NCBI RefSeq assembly: GCF_014529535.1
Contig: NW_023503307.1
Coordinates: 985,739-1,049,738 of the forward strand
Source of the DNA: Bradysia coprophila
Lineage: Eukaryota; Arthropoda; Insecta; Diptera; Sciaridae
DNA: 64,000 bases
Reading direction: 5' to 3'
In this document: one piece after another, positions 22,401-35,751 of the stretch
Layout: each line of letters opens with the position of its first letter
Position numbering within the stretch: position 1 is the stretch's first letter
The notes under the pieces: model-generated
The model's database searches: none
The model's input: only the letters and a program-made list of their open reading frames with translations
What the model was told of the DNA's origin: nothing
Position numbers and translations under genes: made by a program

Positions 22401-25400
22401 ATAAAGTTACAAGTCAAACAAAAAGGAATTCATTTGATTCTAGTTGCAGCTGAAGTCCTTTCAATTCTCTATAAAAAGATTTCTTACTACTAAAATGTTC
22501 TTGTCCCGGCCTAGTGTCCTTAGAGATATTTCAAGTGACTATTTTTGGAAGAACATTTACCTAAATTTTCGCAGATACCCCCAATTTTACCATATTTTTC
22601 AAAAAATTATTTTGTAAAAATTACGGAAAAATAGGAAATATTGGAAAAATCCGTGAAAATTTAGTAAAATATTTTCCGAAAAGGCCCCTGATTTTTCGCT
22701 CCCTGTTCAAGAGGATTCTATATAATAGTCATAGGCTTTGAACAATTTCTCTCTGAAGTAGGAAGTTAATGTACATGCACCATCACGTTGAATAATCAAT
22801 CAATTCATTCAATGGTGCTCCTCAATAGAAATCGATTCTCCATTGATAAATTTGCGTAGTTTTTTTTTTTTAATTTACTTGAATGATTATGCAACATAAA
22901 CACAAATTGAATTCCACAGCAACTATTGATCAATTATAAAATAATATAAATTTCTTCCTTGTACACAAATTTGAATTTCCGATTCAATTCATGCATTCAT
23001 TAGTTGCCTGCTTATTTGTGCGTATCATATTATTTTCCAGCAATTTAAGAAGATTAACCAAAGTCAATATTTTATTATGACTTGATAAGTATAAGCTAAA
23101 CATTTTAACTGTTCTATAAAATTATAATGAATCCAATGATTAGCCAGTCAGTCCCTTTTTACATTTTTGATTTATTTCATTTCTGTAAACAATTATTGCA
23201 ATGCGCTCAGTTATGCGGTGTGTTTTGTTTCCAAACACTTGGTGATCGTTTTATTATTATAACCCGTGCGCTTTCTATTTTTCAGTGTTATAAACACATG
23301 TAATAATGGTACACAAAAACCAGTATTATCATATTTGAATACACCTAACTATCTCCATGATAGACGGTATAGGTACTACACACGAAAAAAAAATATCGTG
23401 AATCCAAATGCATGCGATGTCTGCATATATATGAAAATCGAATGAGAAGAAGAAAAAAAGGTTATATATTTCTCCATTGTTAGTACATATGATTTTCAAT
23501 GAAATTCCATAAATGCAGAAAAAAAGCATAATTTTAATAACTTTCTTCTCGAAATGCAAGCGAAAAGCGAACAAAACAGCAATAATTTATAATAAGAAAA
23601 CTAACATGTCGCATTGGTATGCCCATTTATTTTCACACACACCTCTAGGTGCATATGTTGCATATATACACGAGCATTTGATAAATATTTATTTAATGGT
23701 ACGCAAGATTTGCAACGAATCTATGAATATGATGCCATAAATATCAACGACGGTACAACTGCGGACAACACACATTTTGCATATTTACTTTACGTACGTA
23801 ATCAATTATGTAGATTGGGTTACGTTGTGTGTTGTGTGCGACCATCGGTTAATCTATCTTCGAATGATGATTTCTTTTTGTAAATAATTCAGATTTTTTT
23901 TGTTGAAAATTCAATCCTCACGGCTACCATTAATACGCATTGTATGGTTTGAATGACATATGAATTTATTTCAACCCGCAGCTATTAGTGAGGGTAATGT
24001 GTCTGGAAATGGTTATAAATGCTATGGTCATCAGTTATCGTCCACAACGACTAACATGAGCGATCTGGGTAGTGCGTTCTTATGTAGAAAAATATATGGT
24101 AAAACTGCTGAAGTAAAAGATTTTGTATCAATCACTTAACAGAACTTAAATCCAGAGAGGTATCAGCGAGAGTACAGTCGTTTGAGGATTGGACTACACG
24201 TATTTTTTAACCTTACAAATCGGCAACGAAGAGATTTCTGATGAGTGTCATCAACGCACTTCAAGCATGATAGATACTCTAAATACGGTACTGAAACTTG
24301 ACTCAACTGTAAAACGCTGTAAAAAAAACCATTTCATTCAAAACAGTACTCTATTTGGCAGCTGTCGACTATGACCACTTTTGCTTGAAGTGCGTTGGTG
24401 ACATGTTTTAATGCACTAGTCTTTCGGTGTTGTCGAACTGTTCAATTGCATATTTAATTTGAAAAAAAAACTGAAAGCTTACAATCAGGAGTCATCCTAC
24501 TGACAACTACCAAAATGAGTACTAGTTTGTCTGAAAAATTGTCAGTATTACAGTGTTAAAATGTGTATGATACACTGTCCAGTTCCAGTACTTTATTGAG
24601 AGTACCAATCATGCTTGAAGTGCTTTGATTTAGATACAAAATATGTAAATTTTTTAATAATTTGACCTAAGGATACCTTAGCGAGTACCTTTTGTTTGAC
24701 TGAGCCTCTTTGTTTTCTGTTGTGATAGTAAACTTTCTCCATATTTAATCGATATTGTCCTTCTAAGCTTTTGCCAATTTATTTGTTTCCTGAGATAATA
24801 AATCTGAATAGAAATAATGGCACTTGCTTTCAAAATTAATGTCATGCGGTTTTTAATTTTGGTAAGATTAAAGATCTATAAACACAAATATTTAGCCATC
24901 AACACATCCATTAATTTCGCCTGTTAACCACTTTTTTTTACTGTGTTCAAAAGTGCTTTTTTATTGCTCGTAATTATTTATAATTTTCCTGAACAATGGT
25001 GCTAACTTAATGAATATGCCATTTCTATGTTGTATGTTGTGTACACGAAAGCTTATATATGTATCGATGTTACGTACATGTACTGTACACATTATAATTG
25101 TCTTCGGAAATACATGAATTTCAGATTTTTTCATAATTTCCTCAGCTATACCGAGAGATTAATGTGTACAAACAAAGTACACGTCCAAAGTAATTACAAA
25201 CGAAATGCACACACAGTCAGTGCACACAAGCGAGTTATTAAAATGTTTCCTAATACTCGAGAAATATAACTGCTCTTGAACTTAATTCACTGGATTTTGG
25301 TTAAGTGGTTTTTAAAATGGTTAATAAAAGTGTGTAAATAACAATGGATAATCTTCATCATTTAAGCATTTAAGAAGCTCCGACGTATGTGCACCATATA

Positions 25401-28400
25401 AAAAAAATGTACCTCGCTCGAGTCATCTCAACGAAACACAGTCATAAATTCAGATTTATGTGTCAAGCGACACGTTTCTTGTACGTTTGACCTGCTAAAA
25501 TGGACCATGCCATTGGTTAGTTTTCGCTTCTCATCAATGTTTTTGTGTATTACACGTCTAGGCTTGTACTTTCAAGTCATTTTCTTTCACTATTTTTCTT
25601 TTTCATTTTTTTTAAAGTATCGTCTTTATCTTGTCTCTGTTTTGATAGTAATTCGTCTTTATTATTGCTGTGTAATATGCATGTGAACAGTCATCATCTT
25701 CAAAGAAATCAGCAAAAAACAAAGTTAATTTAAATCGACCCAGCATCGTGTAGATGATAAAATTGGTTCGCGCGTTACGACATGAATTCAGAGAAGTTTC
25801 TTAAATTTCCATAAATCATCTAAATTGTCTAGAAACATTTATTTTTATGGGTTACGACTGTGGGATCCGTCCAAAGGTGATTGGAAGTCACTAGCTTCAA
25901 TTTTCCTAACTTTCATTGTCACCAACCATTTCAAATAACTGTTGTCTAACTCAGTCTGTTACTTCTTTTGATAAAGGTATCGTAGGCCTGCTGTTTGACA
26001 GCAACAATCTTTTATTTCATTTGTTATACCATTCACTTTGCCACATTAATATCACATTAATCTGAGCTTATCGTTTACTGTTTTCGCGGCTGTCAATAAC
26101 AGATGAGAAGTCAACAATGCGCCTTCGTTTCTTTTGTGGTCATCATGCAACCATCAAATATTGTGACAGTATTTAAAACTCCGAGCTTAAAATGCATCGT
26201 AGATCTAAAAATTTATTTGGAAATTAATATTTTAAGGCTTGACATTTGACTGTGAATAAAAGATCTGAAATTTTAACTTTTTTGATCACAACATCTTAGC
26301 TTTCAGGCCGGACTGGCTCGAAAACGCCATTCGGGGCCTATATGTAACTCATTTCTAAAAAGTCCATAAAATGAACATTTTCAAACAAAAATCAAAAAGG
26401 CTCTTCAGAGCCCGAATTCCCAGTGTGGCCAACCCAGCACTGGTAGTTTTAATAAAACGCCAAGTGTAACTGGATTTCGATTTCAATCTAAAAATCTTTT
26501 AAACAAACATTACCCCTTGACACCATCCCATCTTATATATAAGTATTTTGAGTCACGTGTAACAGAATTCAGATTACGTACCACAAATTCCCAAATAATC
26601 GAATCACGACTTTTCGATGACAGAAACAAATATTTGTTCGTCTAATCAGCATAAAAATGAAAATTGCATTGAGCATGCCAAACATGCTCCAAATAACCTC
26701 TATATTACTAAATTGACTATCGGAATTCGGCGTGTAGACATATATACCCATATTGGACATACCAGTCAGGCCTAATATAAATGTATATTGAATATATGTG
26801 TTCTCATTGAATATAAAGTCATGCATTGATTTGTTTATGACTTAAATTACTGGAAAATCGTAGGTTGACACCACACACTCACACAAGCTAAATAAAAAAA
26901 ACTAAATACGAGAGCGACCAGCGGTACAAATATCCAACACTATATTTTCAAACAGCTTAATTTGAATAATTATTTAAACATCGAAAGCCCATGTGTAGTG
27001 TCTAATATTATGTATAGATGTAGATAGATAGAGGTATAAAATATATAAATGAAATGGGTAGGTAATATTGCAATAATCTACAACAAAAATGTTTTGAAAT
27101 TATAAATTCCAAACTCGCAAAGTAAACGGTTATAATTTTATAATTATGATACTGTTGTTGTTGTGTAGGATATATGTATTTATGATGTACACTACACATG
27201 AGCCATCCAAGTATATCGTCTCTAAACCATCCATTCGCCATATAGTATCTCTTTCTCTATATATATATGATATAATTAACATTTTTCGTATAAAATCATT
27301 ATCTATTTGTATGGTTGGATACGTCCAAACAAAATGTAAAAGAAACAAAAATTTTATACTTCTGACACGACCGCATTTTATGTAACATATGAGTGGAGTT
27401 GCTAAGTTGTGAAGTAATTTAATATTTTTGGATGAACTTGTTCTTCCGCATGATTGTATATGTGTGTGCTGTTTTTTTTTTAGTTCGTTGTGCGAAGAGG
27501 ATTATCATATAAATTGAATGACTTTGATATTAAAAATATATATATTTATGTATATACACTCCAGTGTGTAATACCAACAGTGTATTTGTTTCCAGGCCTT
27601 TAGGTAAATCTCAATTCATGTAGAAATTCTTCTTTTTTTATTGTTATTATTACCGACATCTTGTTCTTTGACACAGTTATACCAAAATATAAAAAAGAAG
27701 AAGAAAAAAATGAGTATCTTTATTGGGTATTGTAATTAAGTGGCTCACACTGGGAATTATAATTGAAAACAGAAATATATGTGGTAGAACCAACGACTAA
27801 AATATGTTAAACACAACATTCTAAATGCGTACGGTTCTTGTTAAAGAATCGGTGAACTAACAGAATTTTTTGTTTAAATAGTCTCGGTTGGGCATTTTTA
27901 CTTCGAATGGTTTTTGTCAGATAACTGTCCATTTATCACACATCATAATAAACGGTTGCGCATTTCTGAACCTGTAAAGTTTAAGGTGTCTGAAAGCCCC
28001 GTGTGCAACTGATAAAAAAAAGCTCACCAGAATCTTACGGTAAATTCATTGCCACGTGAGATACAATTTCGTAGCGAGAGTTTTCAATGGAATTTATTTA
28101 CATCCATTTACCGCACTGTTGTCCATACATGCCCGGACTGACCATACCCATAGTGTTCTAAAAATGATTTTTGCGTCTTTTCCACTTACCAGAAAATTCG
28201 GAAAAACGGAAAATTCTGGAAATTTTGTTGCACCCAAAAAATTTTTTGAACCTTTAGCTTTCGTCTGAGCCCAATATGACTTGTGTAGCTTCGATTGCCG
28301 CTACACAGAAATTCATCGAAGTTACCTCCGCATCTAAAACTTCAACCGGATGTAGATGGCGCTAGATGTCACTTTTTTAACGTCTCCTAATCGTTTTGGA

Positions 28401-30196
28401 ATCCCCAAATGCATATTTATCAATGGTAAAAAATTCACGCTTTTATACAAAAATGCACCAAAAAATGTATTTTGTTCAACTAGTGAGCCCTACTTTTGGC
28501 CCTGCATTTTTGCCAAACCATCACTTGACACTTAAGTTCAGTTCTTTTTTTTCTCAATTTTGGTTTCGATTGAAAAAAAAGAAGAAACGCAAACGACACA
28601 CCACATCTGTTTGTTCTTTTTATTTATCCAAATTGACTTTCTATTTGTCGTCACATTGGTTAACTTGAAAGTTTCGTTATATTTTTTACATTCTAGGTTT
28701 CATTGACAATTTGTTAATAGACCCTGTCCTAGAATTCGCTTGCGTGATTTTCCGTTTAAGCGCTATTGAAGAGATTAAATATGCGTTCGAAGTAGGATTT
28801 GCGTTATTCCTTCCTCAAGAACTTAAAAGTGTTATGCTCAGTTCAGTTCAGAGCTTGTATTAGCTTGTAGTTATAGGTTTTCTATTATTTTAGTATAGTT
28901 ACGAACACCTACCAGTGCCCAGTGAAAATCAATCTCTTATTTTTATCAGTCCACTTTGTTCCATATGTACTGTGTAGGAGTCATAAGACATGAAAGTGTG
29001 GAACAAATAAGACATTGATAACACATGGACACTTTTTGACGTTCATGACTGTTAATCGAAATTAATATGATTTAAATTCTAATCTTCAATTATTTCCTCT
29101 ATTTCCAGTCGATATTTACCTATCGCCAGTCGAAACACATTGCTCGAATATTGACTACTTCCCGAATAATAACGATGATAAACCGCCAACATCAAATGAT
29201 GATTCAACAGCTAGACTGCATTTGGCACGATCGTGCATTGCTCTGTTTATATTAAGGTAATTCAATTCATTTTTTATATATAAAATATATGTTGTTTAAG
29301 TACACACCGCGTACACACATCTACAATTTGTACGTATTAATATGTTACCGATATGTACATACGATGTGTGTACACACCTGTGATATAGTCATTTTTAGTA
29401 AAAAGAATTTAAAAAAAAATGAAAATAAAACGAAAACTAATAAAAATTTCGATCTATCCAGTTTTCTTGCCGTGTTTTGTGCATTTTGGACTGGTCTATC
29501 CGGTTGTTGGAAACGAAGTGCTGGTTCTATTACAGCTACAGCAATTCTCATGTTAATGGCATGTCTATTAGCAGCTGGAGCAATGGGATTATGGCATACT
29601 GTTGAATTTTTCGAAAAAGAAAAGGTTGTCGGCGAGGAATTTTATCAACAATGGAACTCGGTAAATTATATTCAAATAAAAGAAAAACAAATAAAGCGAC
29701 CGCGCATATAATGAACACACATCTCAACGTTCGCATTTTATTTCTGTGTATAGATTTTGCGCGATAATACAAGAGTATCGTACGACTGGTCGTATATTGT
29801 AGCGTGGGCCGGTGTTGCTTCTTCTCTTGTTGCTGCCATTCTGTTGTCCGGAGCTGCTGTTTGTTTACGAAGCGAACGCGAAAAGGAAGACCAATTAAAT
29901 TTGCAATATTTAATGCCTGGTAAATGTCATACGAAACAGATGTTACCCTAGAGTTTAAGCGGTTGATAGAGTCAGAATTTTATATTCCAATGATTCAACA
30001 TCGCCCAACATCTGGGATAACATATTGTTGATCATCGATTCGCAGCGAATATAATGTTTGATTTTCTTTTTCATCCCATTTAGTGTATCCACAAAAGCAA
30101 GCACCTTATCCATATCCTGGATATCCTCAGCCGCAGCCAATGTATCCAGGACCATATTATCATGGATCTCAATACGGACCTTACAACAACTACTAA
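13472..30196 (+). CDS. Claudin/PMP22-like four-pass membrane protein
   Basis: Seven coding exons join in frame to 332 residues: 13472-13597, 21232-21361, 23982-24098, 29109-29256, 29462-29660, 29754-29919 and 30084-30196. Predicted membrane helices: about residues 8-27 (ATISAIISVSLLSIAFS), 164-186 (CIALFILSFLAVFCAFWTG), 196-217 (ATAILMLMACLLAAGAMGLW) and 254-276 (AWAGVASSLVAAILLSGAAV). The first loop is long (about 135 residues) and has GLFRICYP, which resembles the G-L-(W)-x-x-C signature of the claudin/stargazin superfamily. The cytoplasmic tail is rich in Tyr, Pro and Gln (YPYPGYPQPQPMYPGPYY). Such proteins act in septate junctions or as channel partners; which applies here is not clear. 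Introns 1 (7.6 kb) and 3 (5 kb) are unusually long for this window. Confidence 0.88.
16558..16667. mobile_element. Hairpin element in intron 1
   Basis: Arms of about 45 bases, 'atgtccaaatgtttgttttg' onward and its complement ending 'aaaataaacatttggacac', are separated by an 18-base loop that includes 'cgcgtcttcggcctagg'. Mismatches in the arms are few. It is probably a MITE, but the transcribed strand could also give a miRNA-like hairpin. Confidence 0.6.
19266..19428. mobile_element. MITE with 36-bp terminal inverted repeats in intron 1
   Basis: The left end is 'ccttggaacgagccgaacaa' and the right end is 'ttgttcggctcgttccaagt'. The inverted match covers about 36 bases with one or two mismatches. 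The element is about 160 bp, flanked by an A-run on the left and a T-run on the right. Non-coding. Confidence 0.7.
24247..24402. mobile_element. MITE, TIR family GTCAYCAACGCACTTCAAGC
   Basis: The left 'gtcatcaacgcacttcaagc' and right 'gcttgaagtgcgttggtgac' are inverted repeats of about 20 bases with one mismatch. The element is about 156 bp. Part of the family, including 'tgatacactgtccagt', recurs downstream at 24569 and again at about 49320-49450. Confidence 0.65.
26304..26442. mobile_element. hAT-type MITE, older copy
   Basis: It begins 'caggccggactggctcg' and ends 'gtggccaacccagcactg', matching the ends of the better-preserved copy at 60530-60667. The flanking octamers TTAGCTTT and GTAGTTTT agree at six of eight positions, as expected for an aged 8-bp hAT target duplication. 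Confidence 0.6.
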
Positions 30197-31507
30197 TGGA
30201 TTTCGATTGAAAGTTTGAAAATAATTTAAAATTTAAAATATTTGAAGTTGTGGCCACCAACAAAATGTCCAAACGAAATTTCCTGGTCACACAATCCCTT
30301 TTCTAAGACCAAAAACACTCTCGTCCATGATCTCATCCACTTTGATACCATGCTCGATGAAATGTTCCAGGCAGCTTCAATTATTTCGACTTTATTTTCA
30401 GAAAAAAAAAAGATGTTCTTGACCACCTGATAAATGCGTTAGGGTACAATTGAGTTTTTGGTTTTGCAAATTTTTCTTTCTTCTTCCGAAATTTGCAAAA
30501 TCTCACAAAATTTTAGATTTCTAGTTTTTCGTCGTCGGCATTAGTAGGAAAAGAAAACGAATCTTACGAACATTGAATATTTAAATTATTTTTAACGACA
30601 ACCAGGACTCATCGACATTCGATTCAAATTTTATATCGTTTCTTCTGTGGCACAGATCGATGAGTTCGACCATTATATATTCATTCGTCCACTCAAACAT
30701 TAACAGATTTCCATTTTTATATATAACTGTCGTCCAGTGGCATTATATTACCGTAAAAAAAACTAAAATCATCACATCTTGATCGCTTAATTATTACAGT
30801 TAAACTGAATACAGTTAATGTTAACCAAATTTGTGTAAAAAGTTGGTGCAGCTGTTTTACCAGCTCGTCCGTTCATACCATTTCACTCATCGGTACGCAT
30901 AAATAGTGTGATTGTATGAGTGGAACAGCTTTTAAAGCATCGGAACCAAATTTAGAACCAAATTCGGTTGACAGTAACTGTAACAAATGTTCAGAGTAGG
31001 AAAAATACTCATTTTCTGTGTGTTGTTATTACGCAACTGATTAAGAATTAGTCTGGAAGACATAAACTGAATAAATTCTTTCCGATGTAAGTAGTTATTT
31101 GCATTCAATTTTTACATAAAAATTATTTAAAAAAAAAACGTTCGAGTCTCATGAAATTGTTGACTCGAGGAAGAGAAACCACAAAATTTAAAATTGATAA
31201 AAAGTTAAAATTGTCTTCCGGCTCTGAGGTGCCTTTTTTTAAAAAAGTAATTCCAATTGTTTGTTTTTTTAACGAAACAAAAAATCTTTTTATAATCATA
31301 TTTCGATTTCTTCATTCGATTGAAGAAGCTTTAAAGAATTATATTTATTTCTAAGTTTATTGCATATCGATTAGTCTACCCCATACAATTCAATTTTTCA
31401 CTGTAAGGCTTAGATTGTAAGTAGAATATTTTTTTGTAGTTCATAACTAATTTATAATTAAAGACTTATTTTTTACAAAAATGAAAAATATTTTCTTTGA
31501 AAAGTAA
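30197..31507. other. 3' UTR of the claudin-like gene and intergenic
   Basis: The first few hundred bases are probably 3' UTR. Two frames, plus strand 30242-30430 and minus strand 29955-30290, are open here and are discussed under findings. The rest is AT-rich with no gene recognised. Confidence 0.35.
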
Positions 31508-32287
31508 TGCACTGGGAACCACATTGGGAACCTAAACATCACAAATAGACAAATTTATATCTGCTCAGACAGCCAAGCAGCGCTGAAAGCTCTATCGGCA
31601 TTCGTGTTTACTTCAAAAATAGCTCTAAACACATGGGAAGCCCTAAATGAGCTTTCACTAACACATAAAGTAGAAATCATTTGTATTCGTAGCCACTCTG
31701 GCTTTGAGGGAAATGGAAGGGCAGACGAACTAGCCAAAATAGGAGCTCTTAATTCATTTAATGAGCCAGAACCAGTGATAGGTATACCTGATTCTCTCAT
31801 TAAAGCAAACATTAAGAAAATAAGGGAAAAAGCATTCACACAATATTGGCAGAATATTCCTGGATATCGTCAAGCAAAACAGTGTATCAATATAAATAAG
31901 AAAAACTCAAAGTATCGAATAAATATCAGCAGAACAAGACTAAAAATATTCACTGGAGTGATTACTGGACATTATGGCTTCAACGAACACTTATATACCA
32001 TTGGAAAACGCATTATTTCAAGCTGTGATTTGTGTGACTACCACACAGATTCAGCCGAGCACTACCTCTGCAACTGTCCGGCTTTTATCGAAAGTAGGCG
32101 GAAGTTCCTAGGCGGCTATCTAATCAATCACAAATTGATTATACATTTGGAACCACAAAACACCCTGAACTACATAGTAGGCAGATTCACTTAAACCACA
32201 AGTAATAGTAAGCACAATATAGCCACGCAGATGGCCTCCGTGCGCGCTCGACTAGCTCGAGCTACTATCTTTAATTAAAAAAAAAAA
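31508..32287 (+). pseudogene. 5'-truncated LINE with RNase H and CCHC tail
   Basis: The reading frame (to a TAA near 32194) starts inside an RNase H domain. ICSDSQAALKAL contains the catalytic Asp of that fold, and IRSHSGFEGNGRADELAKIG is the last RNase H motif of I/R1-type LINEs. A cysteine motif, CDLCDYHTDSAEHYLCNCPA, follows. No RT or APE domain is present, so this is a dead 3' fragment. A 3' A-run ends at about 32287. The sequences 'atgcactgggaac' at 31508 and 'atgaactggaac' at 32287 look like a worn target-site duplication. Confidence 0.8.
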
Positions 32288-32699
32288 TGAACTGGAACTT
32301 AATAAGCGGTTGGTTGTGGGCATAGTTTTATGCAGAGATTGCAACTTTGCAGAAAAAAACGATTAAGCTACGATCTCCGGAAACTTGTACACAAACACTG
32401 TCGGTCTATTAGACAGGTGCATATTTACCAGCGGTGTCGATCTTAGAGACATAACTTCACACAGTGAAGGAAGAAAACGTTTTGGGCTCTTCGGCCGTAC
32501 CTAATGTGGGTTTTCACGGACAATATTGAACCGATCAAAAAAAAAAAATTCAGGCAATTCTGTCGCTCAATCCTCAATGTTCACTTTTCATGCCTCATTT
32601 CACTAGTGACAAAAAGGATTTCCGTTTATCTGTTTGTCACTGGTGATAAAAAATTCACCGACAACCAATTGAATGCTGGATGACAATAGTAATTTATGC

Positions 32700-32822
32700 A
32701 ACTAGTTGCGAAAAGTGGTAGTTTTTTTCACTAGGTGTGATGATAACCACATCGTGTGACAAAAATTACCACTCTTGCAACGTGTTGCATACAACGTTTT
32801 CTGCAACAAGCTGCGAACAATG
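32700..32822. repeat. Inverted-repeat unit, left copy
   Basis: It contains 'gtgatgataaccacatcgtg' and folds on itself (GTGGTAGTTTTTTTCAC versus GTGACAAAAATTACCAC with gaps). A second copy in opposite orientation is at 33210-33318. Non-coding. Confidence 0.55.
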
Positions 32823-33209
32823 AACTTTTGAAATCTACCTTTAACATACATTCTACTGTATGAACAAAATATGGTATTAACTAAATAGCATCAATACGAA
32901 CAACACACACTCTACGGATAATAGCGGCAGAGTCAAAATGACCCAAAATTATGTCAGCTACATTTGAAGTTTTTGGACAAAATGATGTATGCGGATTCGT
33001 CATCTATGAACAAACATAGGCAAACACTTTGCCCTTACCGTCTGCTTCGAATTCCATCAATTACACATGGCATCGTAATCCTATAAGTCCCTTTGTACTT
33101 CGTACGGGGCTAAAAAGACCCTTCGATCGCCGCCCAAATCACGCATGAAAAAGTTCAGCTTTCGCAGCGCAGTTGCAGAAAAGTGAATTTTACGGCGAAA
33201 TTGCATAAA

Positions 33210-33318
33210 ATGTTGTATGTAACACATTGCGAAATTGGTTTTTTTTTTTGTCTCACGATGTGGTTATCGTCACATCTAGTGACAAAAACAACCCTATTTC
33301 GTAACTCAACGCATAAAT
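33210..33318. repeat. Inverted-repeat unit, right copy
   Basis: The reverse complement of this stretch, including 'gtgacgataaccacatcgtg', matches the unit at 32700-32822. The pair may be the ends of one decayed element of about 0.6 kb or two separate MITEs. Confidence 0.5.
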
Positions 33319-35751
33319 AACTGTTTCTAAATTGAGCTATGAAAATACAAAAAAATCGACACCGCAGCTAAATCAGAACCTGTCTAAAGATGAACACAAT
33401 TTCCGGAAAATTACGACTCCTGGGCTCACTACTCTGATAGAGCAGAGGAATGATGATTTCTGGGGATACACCATAATATTCTGAGGCACTTAATCCTACA
33501 TTAATACAACTGTATGACAATAATGACTGATCGGTGATATGATATTTTTCAGGCACTCAATTAACGATAATTTGAGATGTAGCTATCTACCGATACTTTC
33601 TTATAATGCACTGAAAAAGTTTATTAAGTTCTTAACCCACCAGCTAGAATTCAGTATACAGTCAGCGACTTTGAAAGTGATGCAATTCGTTTCGCTGATC
33701 CATTCATACAAGCAAAAGTGCTTTTATGTCTGTCTTTAAACTGTCTTTGAGCTCAACCCTAAATTGTATAAACTATAAAAATTCGGCAAAGTCTACCACA
33801 GTTTCCTTTTTATATCAACACAGCTGAAATAGGATATTTATACAAGGTATGTCTTCATGGTAGAAAAGGGTGAGGGTGCTGTCCAAAATATTGTTACAGG
33901 TATCCATTTCCTTAAATTTTCTCGATATTTCCACATTTTTTAACCCGTCGTAGACCAGCGAAGCGAAGATAATCTTGAAGATAAACAATATAATTTATGA
34001 AATCTGTTCTCAAGTTGTGATTTAAATATTTCGTAGAATTGAGACGAAAAATCTTCAGACAAAATAATACCCGGACACAATAGCGTCATGGACAAAATAT
34101 ATGCTAAAAATAGACGACTACACCTGCAACAGTTTCGTATAAAATCAAAGATACATCTCATAATCAAACACAAAATTTAACGTGATGAATATAACACTCT
34201 TCGATGGAGGTCATCTAGTAAACAAAACAAGTGATGTAACCCTAAACTAATAATATGTGTTTCGATTTGATTAGCGATATCGTCACGTCGACTCTTCAAT
34301 CATAGTTTTTTTTAACAAAAATGTTTGAAAATTATACGTAGCATTATGCGCACTAAACAGCTATAACAATTTGAATATAGCGCCATGTTTCAGAACTTGA
34401 GAAAATTTTGTTGCTACTGTCTAATAAATTAAAAAGGTGTTGAACAAAGCAATGTTTGAAAGGTTCAAAGTATTGCTCATTTAACGACTGATATTGTTAG
34501 GATAGAAATGTTTTGCAATTTTAGTGTTGATATACGTATACCAGGGTAAGTACTGATTGAAGGATTCGTTGATATTTTCGGGCACACAGATGTAATAGTT
34601 ATTAATGCAACCACATAAAAGTGTATTAAATCATTGAATGCAACCCAGTTAGAAATGCTTTTTTAGGCATTATATTTTCACATTGTCTCAAATTATGATA
34701 AACGGTAAGTAAGGGGCTGTACTCAAATCAGCTATAAATGCGATTGCGTAGCCAAATTTTAAGCTACAAGAACGTGTGATAGCTCGTTGAACTCGTACGG
34801 ACGCCTAGTTTTTTTTGAAGCTAATTTGGAGTCATTTGGATTTGAATTGTAGAACTTCAATATTTGCTGTATATATGGTTCTGCAGTCTACGACAAAAAA
34901 AAAATTTTTTTAAATTTTTTCTAGTAATAGGACTTGCGTCACGGGCGCTATGCTAACGCTCGCCCATGATTCATCTAAGCGTCATCGAGACAGCATATGA
35001 TCTACATATGAAGCTGCAGATTGTAGCTCAATTATTTAACTACAAAAAAATTTTATCATTCTTCCGAGACAAAGCCGTTGTCGACAATACATTGTGTCCT
35101 AATTCCTACTAAATCATTAATGTTATTTAACCAGACATATCACAGAAAGAAAATTTTTATCATATGCAGATGAGCACAGGCTTGGGAGGGTCGGAAGATA
35201 TGTACCTAAGGAGTGAATAAAAAATGTTCGAATTTCCTTTCTAAAGCAGCGTCGGATAGGCAAAAATAGGACGTTATCCTTCATTGGTTTTTGATGTTAT
35301 TGAATTATAAACAAACACAATATTTCAGGTAAGCCAGGTATAAACTGGTTAGATGATGAAAACGATAAAATTATTCGATGATTTTCTTTACAATTAAGAG
35401 TGATATCGCCAGAACTTGAACCAATTTTGGTGAAAATAAATACAATGGTTCGGCGATCCAGGCAAGCTATAGCTCGTTAGAATCGTCTTTCAATTCTAAG
35501 AAATAGGGATCTTTTAGTTTTTCTGTTAATTTCCCATTTTCGGAGTGAACTCTTGAAAAGTCATAGCATGTCAAGGGGTGGTGAAAACAGTTTTTTGTGA
35601 TAGCTCAAGATAGACATGTTTCTAAAAGTTGAAAATTTGTAGGAATATAGGCCTTTGGCAGACCTTCATAAAGAGTATAATCATCGGTATGGGCCGCCAC
35701 CCGTTCTAGACTTATGACTCAAAATATGGTCAATGTTTGGTCAGTGCTACT
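33319..35751. other. Intergenic, no gene seen
   Basis: AT-rich with small repeats only. At 33655-33720 'acagtcagcgactttgaaag' and 'cgctgatcca' resemble one arm of the MITE at 58431-58637. Confidence 0.35.

Larger units (their letters stand above)
24099..29108. other. Intron 3 of the claudin-like gene
   Basis: 5.0 kb of AT-rich sequence holding the MITEs at 24247-24402 and 26304-26442. An 85-codon hydrophobic minus-strand frame at 26569-26826 is noted but has no support from homology or splicing. Confidence 0.45.

Noticed and set aside
26569-26826. 85-codon hydrophobic minus-strand frame in intron 3
   Set aside because: It looks membrane-like, but AT-rich DNA produces Phe/Ile/Tyr-rich frames by chance; no exon partners were found.
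33940-34173. 77-codon minus-strand frame
   Set aside because: No similarity and no neighbouring exons; treated as chance.
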